Source: Rheinheimera hassiensis
Lineage (GTDB): Bacteria; Pseudomonadota; Gammaproteobacteria; Enterobacterales; Alteromonadaceae
Direction: 5' to 3'
Assembly: GCF_022436675.1 (NCBI RefSeq)
Contig: NZ_JAKUJZ010000009.1
Location: forward strand, 1 to 64,000
Length of the DNA stretch: 64,000 bases
The position numbers were made by a program, and so were the translations under genes. Positions 34,819 through 43,839 of the stretch are shown here, piece after piece (the first letter of the stretch is position 1; each line of letters opens with the position of its first letter). Below the pieces are notes generated by a model. The model did no database searches, was not told where the DNA came from, and worked only from the letters and a program-made list of their open reading frames with translations.

Positions 34819-35310
34819 ATGCTTACCATGCTGGCTAAAATTCTAAAAGTACTGAACTCACAAGTCTCGCCCTGGCAAATTGGCTGGGCCATTGCGCTGG
34901 GCCTGTTTGCCGGCATATTGCCGCTGGGTTTACTGACACTGCTTATCGTGCTTATTGTGTGTCTGTTAACCATTAACCTGTCTACTTTTATTGTGGTATG
35001 GGGCCTAACCGAAGGCTTAATGCTGCTGTTTGCTACTCCGCTGGAAAACCTGACCTGGCAGTACGCGCAAAACGACAGCCTGTTGCAACTGTTAGCCAAC
35101 ACCGAAACCCTGCAACTGCTGCATTTACACCACACCCTGACATTAGGCGCCTTTGTGCTGGGCGCGGTACTGCTGCTACCCATTGCTTGGCTAAGCAAAA
35201 CCCTGGTAATGCAATACCGCGTACGGGTGATGAACAGCGTGCAAAAGTGGAAAATTATGCAGATGCTCAAAGCCAGCAAGCTGTTTGCGCTGTATGAAAA
35301 ATTGAATTAA
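34819..35310 (+). CDS. TIGR03546-family membrane protein
   Basis: A 163-aa protein with an N-terminal cytoplasmic helix (LAKILKVLNSQVSPWQIGWAIALGLFAG is the family mark) and three hydrophobic segments. GGAG precedes the ATG at 34819; the GTG two codons upstream is less suited. It is followed after 10 bp by the TIGR03545 gene, the constant partner of this family. The function of the pair is unknown; the membrane proteins may serve envelope assembly. Confidence 0.8.
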   Translation: MLTMLAKILKVLNSQVSPWQIGWAIALGLFAGILPLGLLTLLIVLIVCLLTINLSTFIVVWGLTEGLMLLFATPLENLTWQYAQNDSLLQLLANTETLQLLHLHHTLTLGAFVLGAVLLLPIAWLSKTLVMQYRVRVMNSVQKWKIMQMLKASKLFALYEKLN

Positions 35311-35320
35311 GGAGCTGAGC

Positions 35321-37075
35321 ATGATCCGTAAATCCGGTTGGTTAGTGTTTATTGTTTTCTTTGCCGCTCTGCTGGCGTTGGTTTATCTGGTCGCAGGCCC
35401 GGCGATTCGCCTGGGTATGGTATACAGCCTGGAAAAAGCTGTTGGTGCTGAGGTCAATATCAGCAACGTATCACTCGAGCTGGCACCGCTGGCGCTGCGC
35501 ATTAATGACCTGCAAATAACCGACGCCGCTAAGCCCACGCACAACAGTTTAAGTTTTGGCAATGCCCGTGCTGCACTGGAAGTATGGCCAGCGCTGTTGG
35601 GGTATTACGTTATTGATGAGCTAACAGTCGATGGCCTGCAATATGGCGCCGAGCGTAGCAGCGAAGGCGAGGTTTACCGTGTGCCAGGCGTTGAGGGTGA
35701 AAAAGTTGATATAGCCCAGCTGCTGCAGGTAGATCTGCCAGACGCTGATGAATTGATCGCCCGCGCCAACCTGCAAACACCGGCCAAAGCCGAAGCACTA
35801 AAGCAGCTGGCGGCTACAGAGCAGCAGCAACTAAAAGCGCTGAAAACCCAGCTGCCAACTAAAGATTCGCTGGCGCAGTACCAGGCCGATATTAAAGCCT
35901 TAACCGACAGTAAAATCAGCAACGCTGCCGATTTAGCCGCAAAAGCCCAGCAGCTACAGCAATTAAAAGACAAACTTAACAGCGAAAAAGCCAAAGTAGA
36001 GCAGGTAAAGCAGCAATTAACGCACAGTAAAGACAGCCTGCAGCGTGCGGTAGAAGAGCTAAAAGCCGCGAGCTTGGCCGATTACGCCAAAGTGCAGCAA
36101 CTGGCTAACCTGAGCGATGGCGGCCTGGCCGGTATCAGCCAGATTTTGCTCGGCGATGTCTGGGGCGAGCGCGTAGCGCAGCTACAAACTGTGTATGAAC
36201 TGGCCAAGCCTTATATACCGGAAGGTGGCATATCAGCAGGGCAGGGTAGTGAAACAGCTGAACCTGAAGTGGTGTTACCGAACCGTATTCTGCCATTACC
36301 GGGCCAGCCTTATCCGGATTTCTGGGTAAAAACTGCCAGGGTTAACTGGCTGATTGGCGGCGGCGAGGCCACCATAGCGCTGCAAGATATTACCGCCCAG
36401 CATGCGCTGATTAACAGCGCCACCAAGTTTTCACTGGATGTAAAACAACTGCCACAACTGGCAGCGTTTAAGCTAAGCGGCGATTTTGCTGTGCTGCAGC
36501 AAATGGTGACTAACCTTAACTGGCAACTGGACGGCTTAAACCTGCAACCGCTCACCTTAGGTAAAGGCGATACCTCACTGGATCTGGCCGCCGGTTTAAT
36601 CAGCTCCAGCGGTAAGTTAAACCTGACCGATAACCAAATAACCCAGCAAGCCAGCGTGGTATTAAACGCCGCTAACTTTAACAGTACCGGCAATAAGTAC
36701 CTGCAGCAACTGGCTAACTTGCTTAACCAACAACAGCAAATTCCGCTTAATATCGCCACCACCGGCCTTATCAGTGCGCCAGAGGTAAGTATCCGCTCGT
36801 CGTTAGACAAAATACTCGGCGATGCGCTGCTGGGCGAGGCCAAGCAAAAAGTGGCGGCTTATCAGGCGCAGTTACAGGCAAAGCTAAACAGCCAGCTGCA
36901 AACCGGCCTGGCCGGCCAGCAAGACTGGGCAGCACTGTTAACCCAGCAGGATGGTGAAGTAGCCGACATCAGCGGCAGTATTGAAAATATGCTTAGCGCT
37001 AAAATGGCGGATGTAAAAGATCAGGCCAAAGATAAGTTAAAAGACAAACTGCTGGATAAACTCGGCGGCGGTTAA
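35321..37075 (+). CDS. TIGR03545-family envelope protein (AsmA-like)
   Basis: A 584-aa protein with one N-terminal transmembrane anchor (LVFIVFFAALLALVYLVAGP), then an AsmA/mitochondrial-translocator-like beta segment (VNISNVSLELAPLALRINDLQIT), a long coiled coil (about 150-245) and a C-terminal beta-rich half. It belongs with the TIGR03546 gene in one unit. AsmA-like proteins take part in lipid handling between membranes, but a role here is inference. GGAG precedes the ATG. A terminator follows the stop. Confidence 0.8.
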   Translation: MIRKSGWLVFIVFFAALLALVYLVAGPAIRLGMVYSLEKAVGAEVNISNVSLELAPLALRINDLQITDAAKPTHNSLSFGNARAALEVWPALLGYYVIDELTVDGLQYGAERSSEGEVYRVPGVEGEKVDIAQLLQVDLPDADELIARANLQTPAKAEALKQLAATEQQQLKALKTQLPTKDSLAQYQADIKALTDSKISNAADLAAKAQQLQQLKDKLNSEKAKVEQVKQQLTHSKDSLQRAVEELKAASLADYAKVQQLANLSDGGLAGISQILLGDVWGERVAQLQTVYELAKPYIPEGGISAGQGSETAEPEVVLPNRILPLPGQPYPDFWVKTARVNWLIGGGEATIALQDITAQHALINSATKFSLDVKQLPQLAAFKLSGDFAVLQQMVTNLNWQLDGLNLQPLTLGKGDTSLDLAAGLISSSGKLNLTDNQITQQASVVLNAANFNSTGNKYLQQLANLLNQQQQIPLNIATTGLISAPEVSIRSSLDKILGDALLGEAKQKVAAYQAQLQAKLNSQLQTGLAGQQDWAALLTQQDGEVADISGSIENMLSAKMADVKDQAKDKLKDKLLDKLGGG

Positions 37076-37088
37076 GCTGCTGCTAATC

Positions 37089-37115
37089 AGGCCGCTGCAA
37101 AGCGGCCTTTCTGTT
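37089..37115 (+). terminator. Rho-independent terminator after the TIGR03545 gene
   Basis: AGGCCGCT-GCAA-AGCGGCCT with a following TTTCTGTTTC tail, 14 bp after the stop. Confidence 0.85.
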
Positions 37116-37153
37116 TCAAAAATACACATTAAGCATGTTAGCCACAGGCTTTG

Positions 37154-38680
37154 CTACCACTTTGGACTTACGCCGTTGCCGGGAGTGACAGCACGGGCGT
37201 AAGCCGCCAGCTCTTTCGGGTAAACCATATGCTCAATGCTGCTATCGTCTATACCGTAGAGAAAGGCGATAGCGGCAGCTTCAAAGGCCCAATACCCGAC
37301 ATAACTGCCTTCATCGCCCCAGGAATGGGCATCATACCAAGCGGCCTCTTCAAATGCCGGATACCACTCATTGCAGTACTGTTGCAGCAGCTCAGAGGCC
37401 TGTTGCTTGTCCGGCGCATAAATAGACTGGATCAGCGGGGTATAAACCTCGTGATACCACTCATCTACGTCGTGGCGTTGTGGCAGCAGTTTTTTGAGTA
37501 AATCTTCATACAAGGTATCTTCAGCGGCATAGCCAGCGTTGTCCAGTAAGCTGACAAAGCGCTGCAGTAAATCGGTGCGCTGCAACAAAATACACAGGCT
37601 GATCACCTGCACGGCTTCTTCGTAGTGCTCCAGCTCATCATCTATGGCCAGAGGTGAAACGTTGGGCATTTGCTCATAATGTGCCAGTGCTAGCTGGTAC
37701 TGCTCATAACTGGCAATTAATTTTTCAAGGTAAGGCGGCAAGGATGCAATGGCTTCACCGGCGGTATACCTCAGCAGTAACTGATCCAGATGGGCGCTTT
37801 GAATATCGCGGGCTTTACGGGCCTGATCCTCCGCTGTTGGGTCGGCCTGCATGAGATTATCACGCCAATAGTCTTCCACCGTATTGCAATGTGACAGCAT
37901 GGCCCGGTATAGCTGAGCACTGAGGAACTTTTGCCGGCGCGCGGCAATAAAGGCATCATCCGGTGTCATCGTGGTTTTGCTGCGTTGTAATAGCGCTAGC
38001 TTATCCGTATCCGCCACGGTATTAACTTCAGCAGCTACGGCTGCGCGTTCAGCCTGACGCTGTGCTTCATGCTGGGCATTGATCTGGTTTAGTTTTTCCT
38101 GACTTGCATCGTTCAACCAGGCGGCATGTTCAGTACCTAACAAGGTAAAGCCCGGAAAACGGCTGGATTCATAGGCAATCAGCCGGCGCTGCTTGATCAC
38201 TATGCCGTCGGTTACTTCTTCGCTGCGGTAATAGATATTGTCATACAGTTTGCCAGCGGCGAGCATGGGCGCTATATCGTCCTCTGCTACTGCTTCATAG
38301 TGGTCATCTGTTGTTTCGACATACACGTTTAGTAAACCGGCCATATCATTCGGTCGTGGTACTTGCCGTTGTTGATCAAAGCTAAGTGATAACTCCTTAG
38401 CAAGGGGCTGCGCCAGTCGGCCGCGAAACACTAAAAACACATTGCCCAGCATTACCGACACCACTGTGCTGGTGTAACCTGCGACAGTAAGCGGCTGTGG
38501 CAGCCGGTACAACTTATCTGCTGGCACCAGACAAAACTCATCCGTGTCATGTTGCGTTGGTATTGGCTCACAGGCATATAAGGCAGATTCCAGCTCTTTA
38601 TCAGCCAGCAGATTAAAGTGTTGCCCGCGCCACAGCAGTTCATCCATAAAACGCTGGCTATAAGTTGAAAAAGTCGTCAT
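37154..38680 (-). CDS. PoNi-type (DUF1910/DUF1911) protein with an extra N-terminal domain
   Basis: A 508-aa soluble protein. The C-terminal half (about 250-508) has the pattern of PoNi immunity proteins: YRAMLSHCNTVEDYWRDNL, AIDDELEHYEEAVQVISLCILLQ and, most clearly, HSWGDEGSYVGYWAFEAAAIAFLYGIDDSSIE...YPKELAAYA. PoNi neutralises PoNe DNase effectors of type VI secretion. The N-terminal 200 residues (LLWRGQHFNLLADKELESAL...) are not part of that family and I cannot name them. No PoNe toxin, VgrG, PAAR or Rhs gene is nearby. It is therefore an orphan immunity-like gene or a protein that reuses the fold. Confidence 0.7.
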   Translation of the reverse strand: MTTFSTYSQRFMDELLWRGQHFNLLADKELESALYACEPIPTQHDTDEFCLVPADKLYRLPQPLTVAGYTSTVVSVMLGNVFLVFRGRLAQPLAKELSLSFDQQRQVPRPNDMAGLLNVYVETTDDHYEAVAEDDIAPMLAAGKLYDNIYYRSEEVTDGIVIKQRRLIAYESSRFPGFTLLGTEHAAWLNDASQEKLNQINAQHEAQRQAERAAVAAEVNTVADTDKLALLQRSKTTMTPDDAFIAARRQKFLSAQLYRAMLSHCNTVEDYWRDNLMQADPTAEDQARKARDIQSAHLDQLLLRYTAGEAIASLPPYLEKLIASYEQYQLALAHYEQMPNVSPLAIDDELEHYEEAVQVISLCILLQRTDLLQRFVSLLDNAGYAAEDTLYEDLLKKLLPQRHDVDEWYHEVYTPLIQSIYAPDKQQASELLQQYCNEWYPAFEEAAWYDAHSWGDEGSYVGYWAFEAAAIAFLYGIDDSSIEHMVYPKELAAYARAVTPGNGVSPKW

Positions 38681-38725
38681 ACAGATTTTCTACGTTTAAC
38701 CTAATTAAGTATTTTTCGTACCGTT

Positions 38726-39271
38726 TCAGCAGTTCGCCAGGGCATTGCCGGCATCACAGGGCACAATATCGTTAAGCAGTGGCAGCTCAGCAACCACTTC
38801 ATCACGGCATAGCAAGGAAACTGTTTTATCGCTGTGCCTGGTGTCAGTTACCAAAATACCACGCCCATAAGGCGGGGCTTCCTCACCTTCGTAATAATCG
38901 AACAGCATATAGTGGTAGTGGCCAATATTAAACGCCAGGGTTTTACGGTCGACTTGATAGCGGAAGTAATGCGCAAAACGAAACTTTTCGATTGAATTAA
39001 CGGCGGTTTTCGGAAACTCAAGCTCAATGCTATCAGGTTTGCCAAAGCGGTAAGCCAGCGCCGACGCCTTTGATAAAGGCTGTGATGCACATAATGACAC
39101 CACCTTGGCAGATTGCTCAATCTGGCAGGAGAACAACGTCACTTCCTCTGCATTACAATGGCTGGGTACTGCGGCTTGTATAGGCCCTGAGCAAACCACG
39201 GTTACTACCGTGGCACTAAGTAATAGTAACGCTTTCAAGCCGGGCATCCTTGTTAAATATTGCAGTGTCAC
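38726..39271 (-). CDS. Exported protein of unknown function
   Basis: A 181-aa protein with a signal peptide (hydrophobic core LLLLSATVVTVVCSG, cleavage expected near IQAA). The mature part has six cysteines (SHCNAEEVTLFSCQ, LCASQPL, LLCRDE, VPCDAGNALANC), probably paired in the periplasm, and a beta-rich core (FRFAHYFRYQVDRKTLAFNIGHYHYMLFDYYEGE). I recognise no family, but the layout is common for small periplasmic proteins. It lies 45 bp upstream of the PoNi-type gene on the same strand and may share its promoter. Confidence 0.6.
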   Translation of the reverse strand: MTLQYLTRMPGLKALLLLSATVVTVVCSGPIQAAVPSHCNAEEVTLFSCQIEQSAKVVSLCASQPLSKASALAYRFGKPDSIELEFPKTAVNSIEKFRFAHYFRYQVDRKTLAFNIGHYHYMLFDYYEGEEAPPYGRGILVTDTRHSDKTVSLLCRDEVVAELPLLNDIVPCDAGNALANC

Positions 39272-39410
39272 CAGAAGCCGGTGACTTTGTGCTGAATGAT
39301 GAAACGCTTTATTTTACATCTGCGGCTAAGTATCGCAAAATAACGCCAGCTGTACCCACTTAAGGCCTTTAATAGTGCTATTAAAGGCTCTAACTTACCA
39401 AGGACAGGAT

Positions 39411-39704
39411 ATGACATTAGGCTGGACCATCTTCGCCTGCATCGCTACTTTTTTTGCCGCTTATATCGTGTTCGCCATTGGCTTTTATACGTCGATGGGT
39501 ATACAGCAACGTAACCGTTTACTGCACGCCTATATGCTAAGCGCCTGGGTATGGTTACCCGGTTCGGGCATAGTGGGCATAATTTTAGGCATTATTAACT
39601 ACCAAAACGCAGCCGACACCAGCGGCTACTGGATCTTCACCCTGCCGCTGATAGCACTGGCTGTGTACTTTGCCGGGTTTGTGTTGTTAAGCAAAAAGCC
39701 GTAG
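39411..39704 (+). CDS. Small membrane protein (97 aa), unknown
   Basis: Three hydrophobic segments (WTIFACIATFFAAYIVFAIGFYT, WVWLPGSGIVGIILGIINY, WIFTLPLIALAVYFAGFVLL) with a short cytoplasmic tail. AGGACAGG before the ATG at 39411 decides the start; the frame upstream to 39375 lacks a site. I recognise no family. It diverges from the exported protein and is followed by a gene remnant. Confidence 0.55.
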   Translation: MTLGWTIFACIATFFAAYIVFAIGFYTSMGIQQRNRLLHAYMLSAWVWLPGSGIVGIILGIINYQNAADTSGYWIFTLPLIALAVYFAGFVLLSKKP

Positions 39705-39895
39705 TACGAATACTATCTGGCTGCGTTATCTGGATACTTTGATGAAAACACCATGCAACTTGTGGATCCTTTCTGTTTTTTGGTACATCAGCCGATGAAC
39801 CTTTATTAGATGTAACCGACTTTAAAGTGGCTAAGCATATCAAGGGCAATAACGACGATGTGAAAGCTGAACGCCCTGAAATAAAAAAATACTGA
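39705..39895 (+). pseudogene. Gene remnant with a frameshift in a T run
   Basis: Right after the stop of the preceding gene the frame reads YEYYLAALSGYFDENTMQLVDPFCF. A shift at the T-run near 39776-39781 lets it continue as GTSADEPLLDVTDFKVAKHIKG and end at TGA 39893-39895. No start codon is seen. It looks like the C-terminal part of a lost gene at the edge of the restriction locus. I cannot name the family. Confidence 0.4.
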
Positions 39896-39986
39896 AGAGT
39901 AAAATCACTGTGTATTACAGCGTTGAAGAGCTGTACAGTATTCTGTTTAACCCCATTGCTATTTTATAACAAGAATTGAGTTGTAG

Positions 39987-41486
39987 ATGACATTGATTAA
40001 CTTGAAGGATCTGGAAGCACATCTATGGCATGCCGCGCACATTATTACTGGCCCCATCGATGCATCAGACTACAAGACTTATATATTTCCGGTACTGTTC
40101 TTTAAGCGCATTTGCGATGTGTATGACGAAGAATTTGATGATGCCATGAAGCAGGTGGCTGATGAAGAGTTAGCCCGTGGCGACATGTTCCACCGCATTA
40201 AAATTCCAGCCGAAGCACACTGGAGCCAGGTATTTGCTAAAACCAAAGATATTGGTCAGGCACTTAAAGATGCCTTTCGTACTATCGAAGTAGCTAACCC
40301 ACACTTATATGGCATTTTCGGTGATGCCAGTTGGACTAACAAAGAACGCTTGTCAGACGAGCTGCTATCAACCTTACTGAATCACTTTAATAAGGTGAAT
40401 TTAGGCGTGGCTAGCGTGCGTGATGATGACATGGGCCGCGCCTATGAGTACCTGATTAAACGCTTTGCCGACAAAGCCAATAAAAAGGCCGGTGAGTTCT
40501 ACACGCCTCGTACTATTATTCGCTTAATGGTAAACGTGCTGGACCCGGTTGCCGGTGAAAGTGTGTACGACCCGGCCTGTGGTACGGGCGGTATGTTGCT
40601 GGAGACCATTCACCATGTTCAAGAAAACGGCGGTGATCCACGCCTGCTAAAAATCAAAGGCCAGGAAAAAAACCTGACAACCGAGGCTATTGCTCGGATG
40701 AACCTGTTCTTACACGGCCAGGAGGATTTTCAGATTTTGCGGGGCGATACACTGCGTGACCCTAAATTTGTCGTTAATGATCAGCTGGAAGCCTTTGATT
40801 GTGTTATTGCCAATCCGCCTTTTAGCTTAAAAGAGTGGGGTTATGACAAATGGCAAAATGACCAATATGGTAGAAAGCAATATGGCCTGGCCCCACAAAC
40901 TAATGGCGATTTTGCCTGGGTGCAGCATATGCTGGCGTCACTTAACAGCAAAGGTCGCATGGCAGTAGTATTACCGCACGGTGTGCTATTTCGCGGTGCT
41001 GCCGAAGGTGTTATCAGAACAGCACTACTTAAGCAAAATAAAATAGAGGCCATTATTGGCCTGGCCAGCAACTTGTTCTACGGCACAGGCATTCCGGCCT
41101 GTATTCTGGTACTGCGGCAAAACCGGCCTGCAGAACATAACAATCATGTGCTTATTATTAACGCCGAAGAAATCTACACCAAAGGCCGTGCGCAAAATAC
41201 TCTTAGCAATGACCAGTCTGATGAAATTTACCGCATCTATCATCAGCAATATTTGACCGGCACCAAGGCAGATGAAATTGAAGGCGTTGCCCGCTGGGTA
41301 AGCCTTAATGAAATTGCCGAAAACGACTTTAACCTGAATATTGCGCGCTACGTGCAAAAACCATTGGAAGAAGAAAGCATTACCGTAGAAGAGGCATTGA
41401 AAGATTTTCAGAAAAAGCTCGCTGCGCTGGAAAGAGCTGAAGAAGAGCTTGAAGCCCTTCTTATAGAAGAGGGGTTCGAAATATGA
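39987..41486 (+). CDS. hsdM: Type I restriction-modification N6-adenine methyltransferase, first HsdM
   Basis: A 499-aa HsdM subunit that methylates adenine on DNA when bound to HsdS. The N-terminal helical domain (LKDLEAHLWHAAHIITGPIDASDYKTYIFPVLFFKRI) is typical. The SAM-binding motif DPACGTGGM is at about 195-203 and the catalytic NPPF at about 276-279. The C-terminus is a coiled helix (ALKDFQKKLAALERAEEELEAL). It overlaps the next gene by four bases and starts the operon. It differs clearly from the second HsdM at 42355, with which it shares the general fold but not the close sequence. Confidence 0.92.
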   Translation: MTLINLKDLEAHLWHAAHIITGPIDASDYKTYIFPVLFFKRICDVYDEEFDDAMKQVADEELARGDMFHRIKIPAEAHWSQVFAKTKDIGQALKDAFRTIEVANPHLYGIFGDASWTNKERLSDELLSTLLNHFNKVNLGVASVRDDDMGRAYEYLIKRFADKANKKAGEFYTPRTIIRLMVNVLDPVAGESVYDPACGTGGMLLETIHHVQENGGDPRLLKIKGQEKNLTTEAIARMNLFLHGQEDFQILRGDTLRDPKFVVNDQLEAFDCVIANPPFSLKEWGYDKWQNDQYGRKQYGLAPQTNGDFAWVQHMLASLNSKGRMAVVLPHGVLFRGAAEGVIRTALLKQNKIEAIIGLASNLFYGTGIPACILVLRQNRPAEHNNHVLIINAEEIYTKGRAQNTLSNDQSDEIYRIYHQQYLTGTKADEIEGVARWVSLNEIAENDFNLNIARYVQKPLEEESITVEEALKDFQKKLAALERAEEELEALLIEEGFEI

Positions 41487-42358
41487 AGTTAGAGAAGGCA
41501 TATGCAGAAGATATCAAGTTAAATATCACTGCAGAAGAAGCTGATCGACAGTTTTCAGCTGGCGTTGTTAAATCCAAATTTAGTTTTCAGTGTCCGGATG
41601 AACACTGTAGCGCGCCAGTCACATGTGCTAATTTAGAACGCCCCAAAGATAAGAGAAAGCGCGATCCGTATTATAAAGTCGTTGGCGAACATAGTCCTAA
41701 TTGCGACATAGCAAAGGATATTGAGAAACAAAAAAAACGAACAAATTCGAAAACGGACATTTATAGTGATAGCGATGAATACATTGATAATGCTATTCGT
41801 CTTAATTTACAGCCCCCCAGCACCAAAAGACCCGAGCCAGCAGGAGATAAGCAAGGCGATTCAGACAGTGGTGTAAAAGCAAGAAGAGGCAATGCCGAAG
41901 AGTCTGGAAAGCGCAAAATTCAACGCTCAAAGACACTATCATCACTAATAGATGCTTTTTTAGCACATGAATCACACACAATTCAGCTTCCAGAAATCGG
42001 AGTTATTAACATTAGAGATTTCTTTGTCGAAATCAATGGCCAAGATTTATCTGAGTTAGAAGATGAATTTCGAATTTATTACGGTAAAGCTTGGTTTAAT
42101 AAAAAAGAAAATGGATATTCCATAGTTTTTGATAAAACACTAACTTCTGCAGGAATTACTAAGAGACCATCAATTTACATGCCGCTCGATAAGCTTGTAG
42201 AGTCTGGCTTCAAACGCTTTAAGGTTAATGAACTGGAGCGACTGGCCGACAAGAAACCCAAAACGGTCTTCATCCTTTCGCAGGCAGGCCCCCAGTTAAG
42301 AAATGGCTATATAAACATCTGGTGTGATGGTCCTGAATATTTGGATTACCGTTTATGA
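41483..42358 (+). CDS. Unknown protein embedded between two hsdM genes
   Basis: A 291-aa soluble protein coupled by four-base ATGA overlaps to hsdM on both sides, so it is made together with the modification enzyme. Residues about 36-75 carry a cysteine-histidine pattern (FQCPDEHCSAPV, C..., VVGEHSPNC), probably a zinc site and similar in spacing to the N-terminal zinc segments of CoiA-like proteins. A charged, low-complexity linker (about 80-150) follows and then a compact C-terminal domain (IQLPEIGVINIRDFFVEINGQDL...). I recognise no family. It may be an accessory factor of this restriction system; the function is unknown. Confidence 0.65.
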   Translation: MKLEKAYAEDIKLNITAEEADRQFSAGVVKSKFSFQCPDEHCSAPVTCANLERPKDKRKRDPYYKVVGEHSPNCDIAKDIEKQKKRTNSKTDIYSDSDEYIDNAIRLNLQPPSTKRPEPAGDKQGDSDSGVKARRGNAEESGKRKIQRSKTLSSLIDAFLAHESHTIQLPEIGVINIRDFFVEINGQDLSELEDEFRIYYGKAWFNKKENGYSIVFDKTLTSAGITKRPSIYMPLDKLVESGFKRFKVNELERLADKKPKTVFILSQAGPQLRNGYINIWCDGPEYLDYRL

Positions 42359-43839
42359 ACAGAAAAAATTTAGAAGATCTCCTCTGGGGCGCAGCCGAGT
42401 TTCTACGCGGCCAAATTGACGCCTCAGATTACAAGCAGTACATCTTCCCGTTGCTGTTTTACAAGCGCTTGTCAGACGTTTACCTAGAAGAATATGTCGA
42501 AGCCTTAGAAGCGCATGACGGCGATGCGGAATACGCAGCTATGCCGATGTATCACCGCTTTGATATTCCGGAGGAAGCCCGCTGGGAAAAGGTGCGCCAT
42601 ACCAGTAAAAACATTGGTGAGGCCATTCAAACCGCACTTCGGTTAATTGAATCCAATAACCCGCGTTTACATGGCGTGTTTGGTGATGCGCAGTGGACTA
42701 ATAAAGAACGCCTGCCTGATCATCTATTGGCCGATTTAATTGAGCACTTCAGCAAAATTCCATTGGGTATTAAATCGGTTAAACAAGACGACCTGGGCGA
42801 AGCCTACGAATACCTGATCAAAAAATTCGCTGACGATTCTGGCCATACCGCTGCCGAGTTTTATACGAATCGCACCGTTGTACATTTAATGACGCGCATA
42901 ATGCAGCTTAAACCCGGTGAAACTGCCTACGACCCAACCTGTGGTACAGGAGGCATGCTACTAAATGCAGTGATGGATTTACGCTCAGACTTGAAAGAAT
43001 GGCGTAGCGTTAAGTTGTTCGGCCAGGAAGTAAACTTACTAACTTCAGCTATCGCCCGTATGAACATGTTTTTGCATGATATCGAAGAGTTTGAAGTACT
43101 GCGCGGCGATACGCTGGCAGAGCCTAAGTTTATCGAGAACGACCAGCTAAAGCAGTTTGACGTTATCTTTGCCAACCCGCCGTATTCCATTAAAAAGTGG
43201 AACCGCGACAAATTTGCTGCCGACCCTTATGGCCGCAATTTATTTGGTGTACCGCCGCAAGGCTGTGCCGACTATGCGTTTTACACCCATATCATTAAAA
43301 GCTTAAAACCGGACACTGGCCGCGCTGCCATGCTGTGGCCACATGGCGTATTGTTCCGTGATTCCGAGCAAGCTATTCGCAAGCAGGTTATTGAGTCAGA
43401 TATTATCGAGGCGGTAATTGGTCTTGGGCCAAACCTGTTCTACAACTCACCAATGGAATCTTGTGTAGTAGTGCTTAACTGCAACAAGCCAGCCGAGCGT
43501 AAAAACAGGGTGCTGTTTATCAACGGCGTTGAGCATGTTACCCGCGAGCGGGCGCATAGCCGCTTATCGGATGATGACCTAGCAATGCTGTGCGAAGCAT
43601 ATTTTACGCCAGAGAAGCAAAGCGATATTACCGCACTGGTTGATATCGATGCGATAAAAGAAAACCTCTACAACCTGTCGATACCGCTTTATGTACAAGC
43701 TAAAGGCGATGACGAAGTGCATGATATTGAGCATGCGATAGAAGCCTGGAAAATTAGTCGGGTACAACTAAAAAAACAGACCAATAAATTATTCCAAAGC
43801 CTCGCGCAGTTGGGTTACGAGGTAGAAAACAATGACTGA
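42355..43839 (+). CDS. hsdM: Type I restriction-modification N6-adenine methyltransferase, second HsdM
   Basis: A 494-aa HsdM with intact motifs: DPTCGTGGM at about 193-201 and NPPY at about 276-279. It begins with the same helical domain as the first (NLEDLLWGAAEFLRGQIDASDYKQYIFPLLFYKRLSDVY). The two proteins resemble each other in order of motifs but differ in many residues, so this is not a recent duplication. Its end overlaps hsdS by eight bases. Two active methylase subunits with one specificity subunit could form an M1-M2-S enzyme. Confidence 0.92.
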   Translation: MNRKNLEDLLWGAAEFLRGQIDASDYKQYIFPLLFYKRLSDVYLEEYVEALEAHDGDAEYAAMPMYHRFDIPEEARWEKVRHTSKNIGEAIQTALRLIESNNPRLHGVFGDAQWTNKERLPDHLLADLIEHFSKIPLGIKSVKQDDLGEAYEYLIKKFADDSGHTAAEFYTNRTVVHLMTRIMQLKPGETAYDPTCGTGGMLLNAVMDLRSDLKEWRSVKLFGQEVNLLTSAIARMNMFLHDIEEFEVLRGDTLAEPKFIENDQLKQFDVIFANPPYSIKKWNRDKFAADPYGRNLFGVPPQGCADYAFYTHIIKSLKPDTGRAAMLWPHGVLFRDSEQAIRKQVIESDIIEAVIGLGPNLFYNSPMESCVVVLNCNKPAERKNRVLFINGVEHVTRERAHSRLSDDDLAMLCEAYFTPEKQSDITALVDIDAIKENLYNLSIPLYVQAKGDDEVHDIEHAIEAWKISRVQLKKQTNKLFQSLAQLGYEVENND

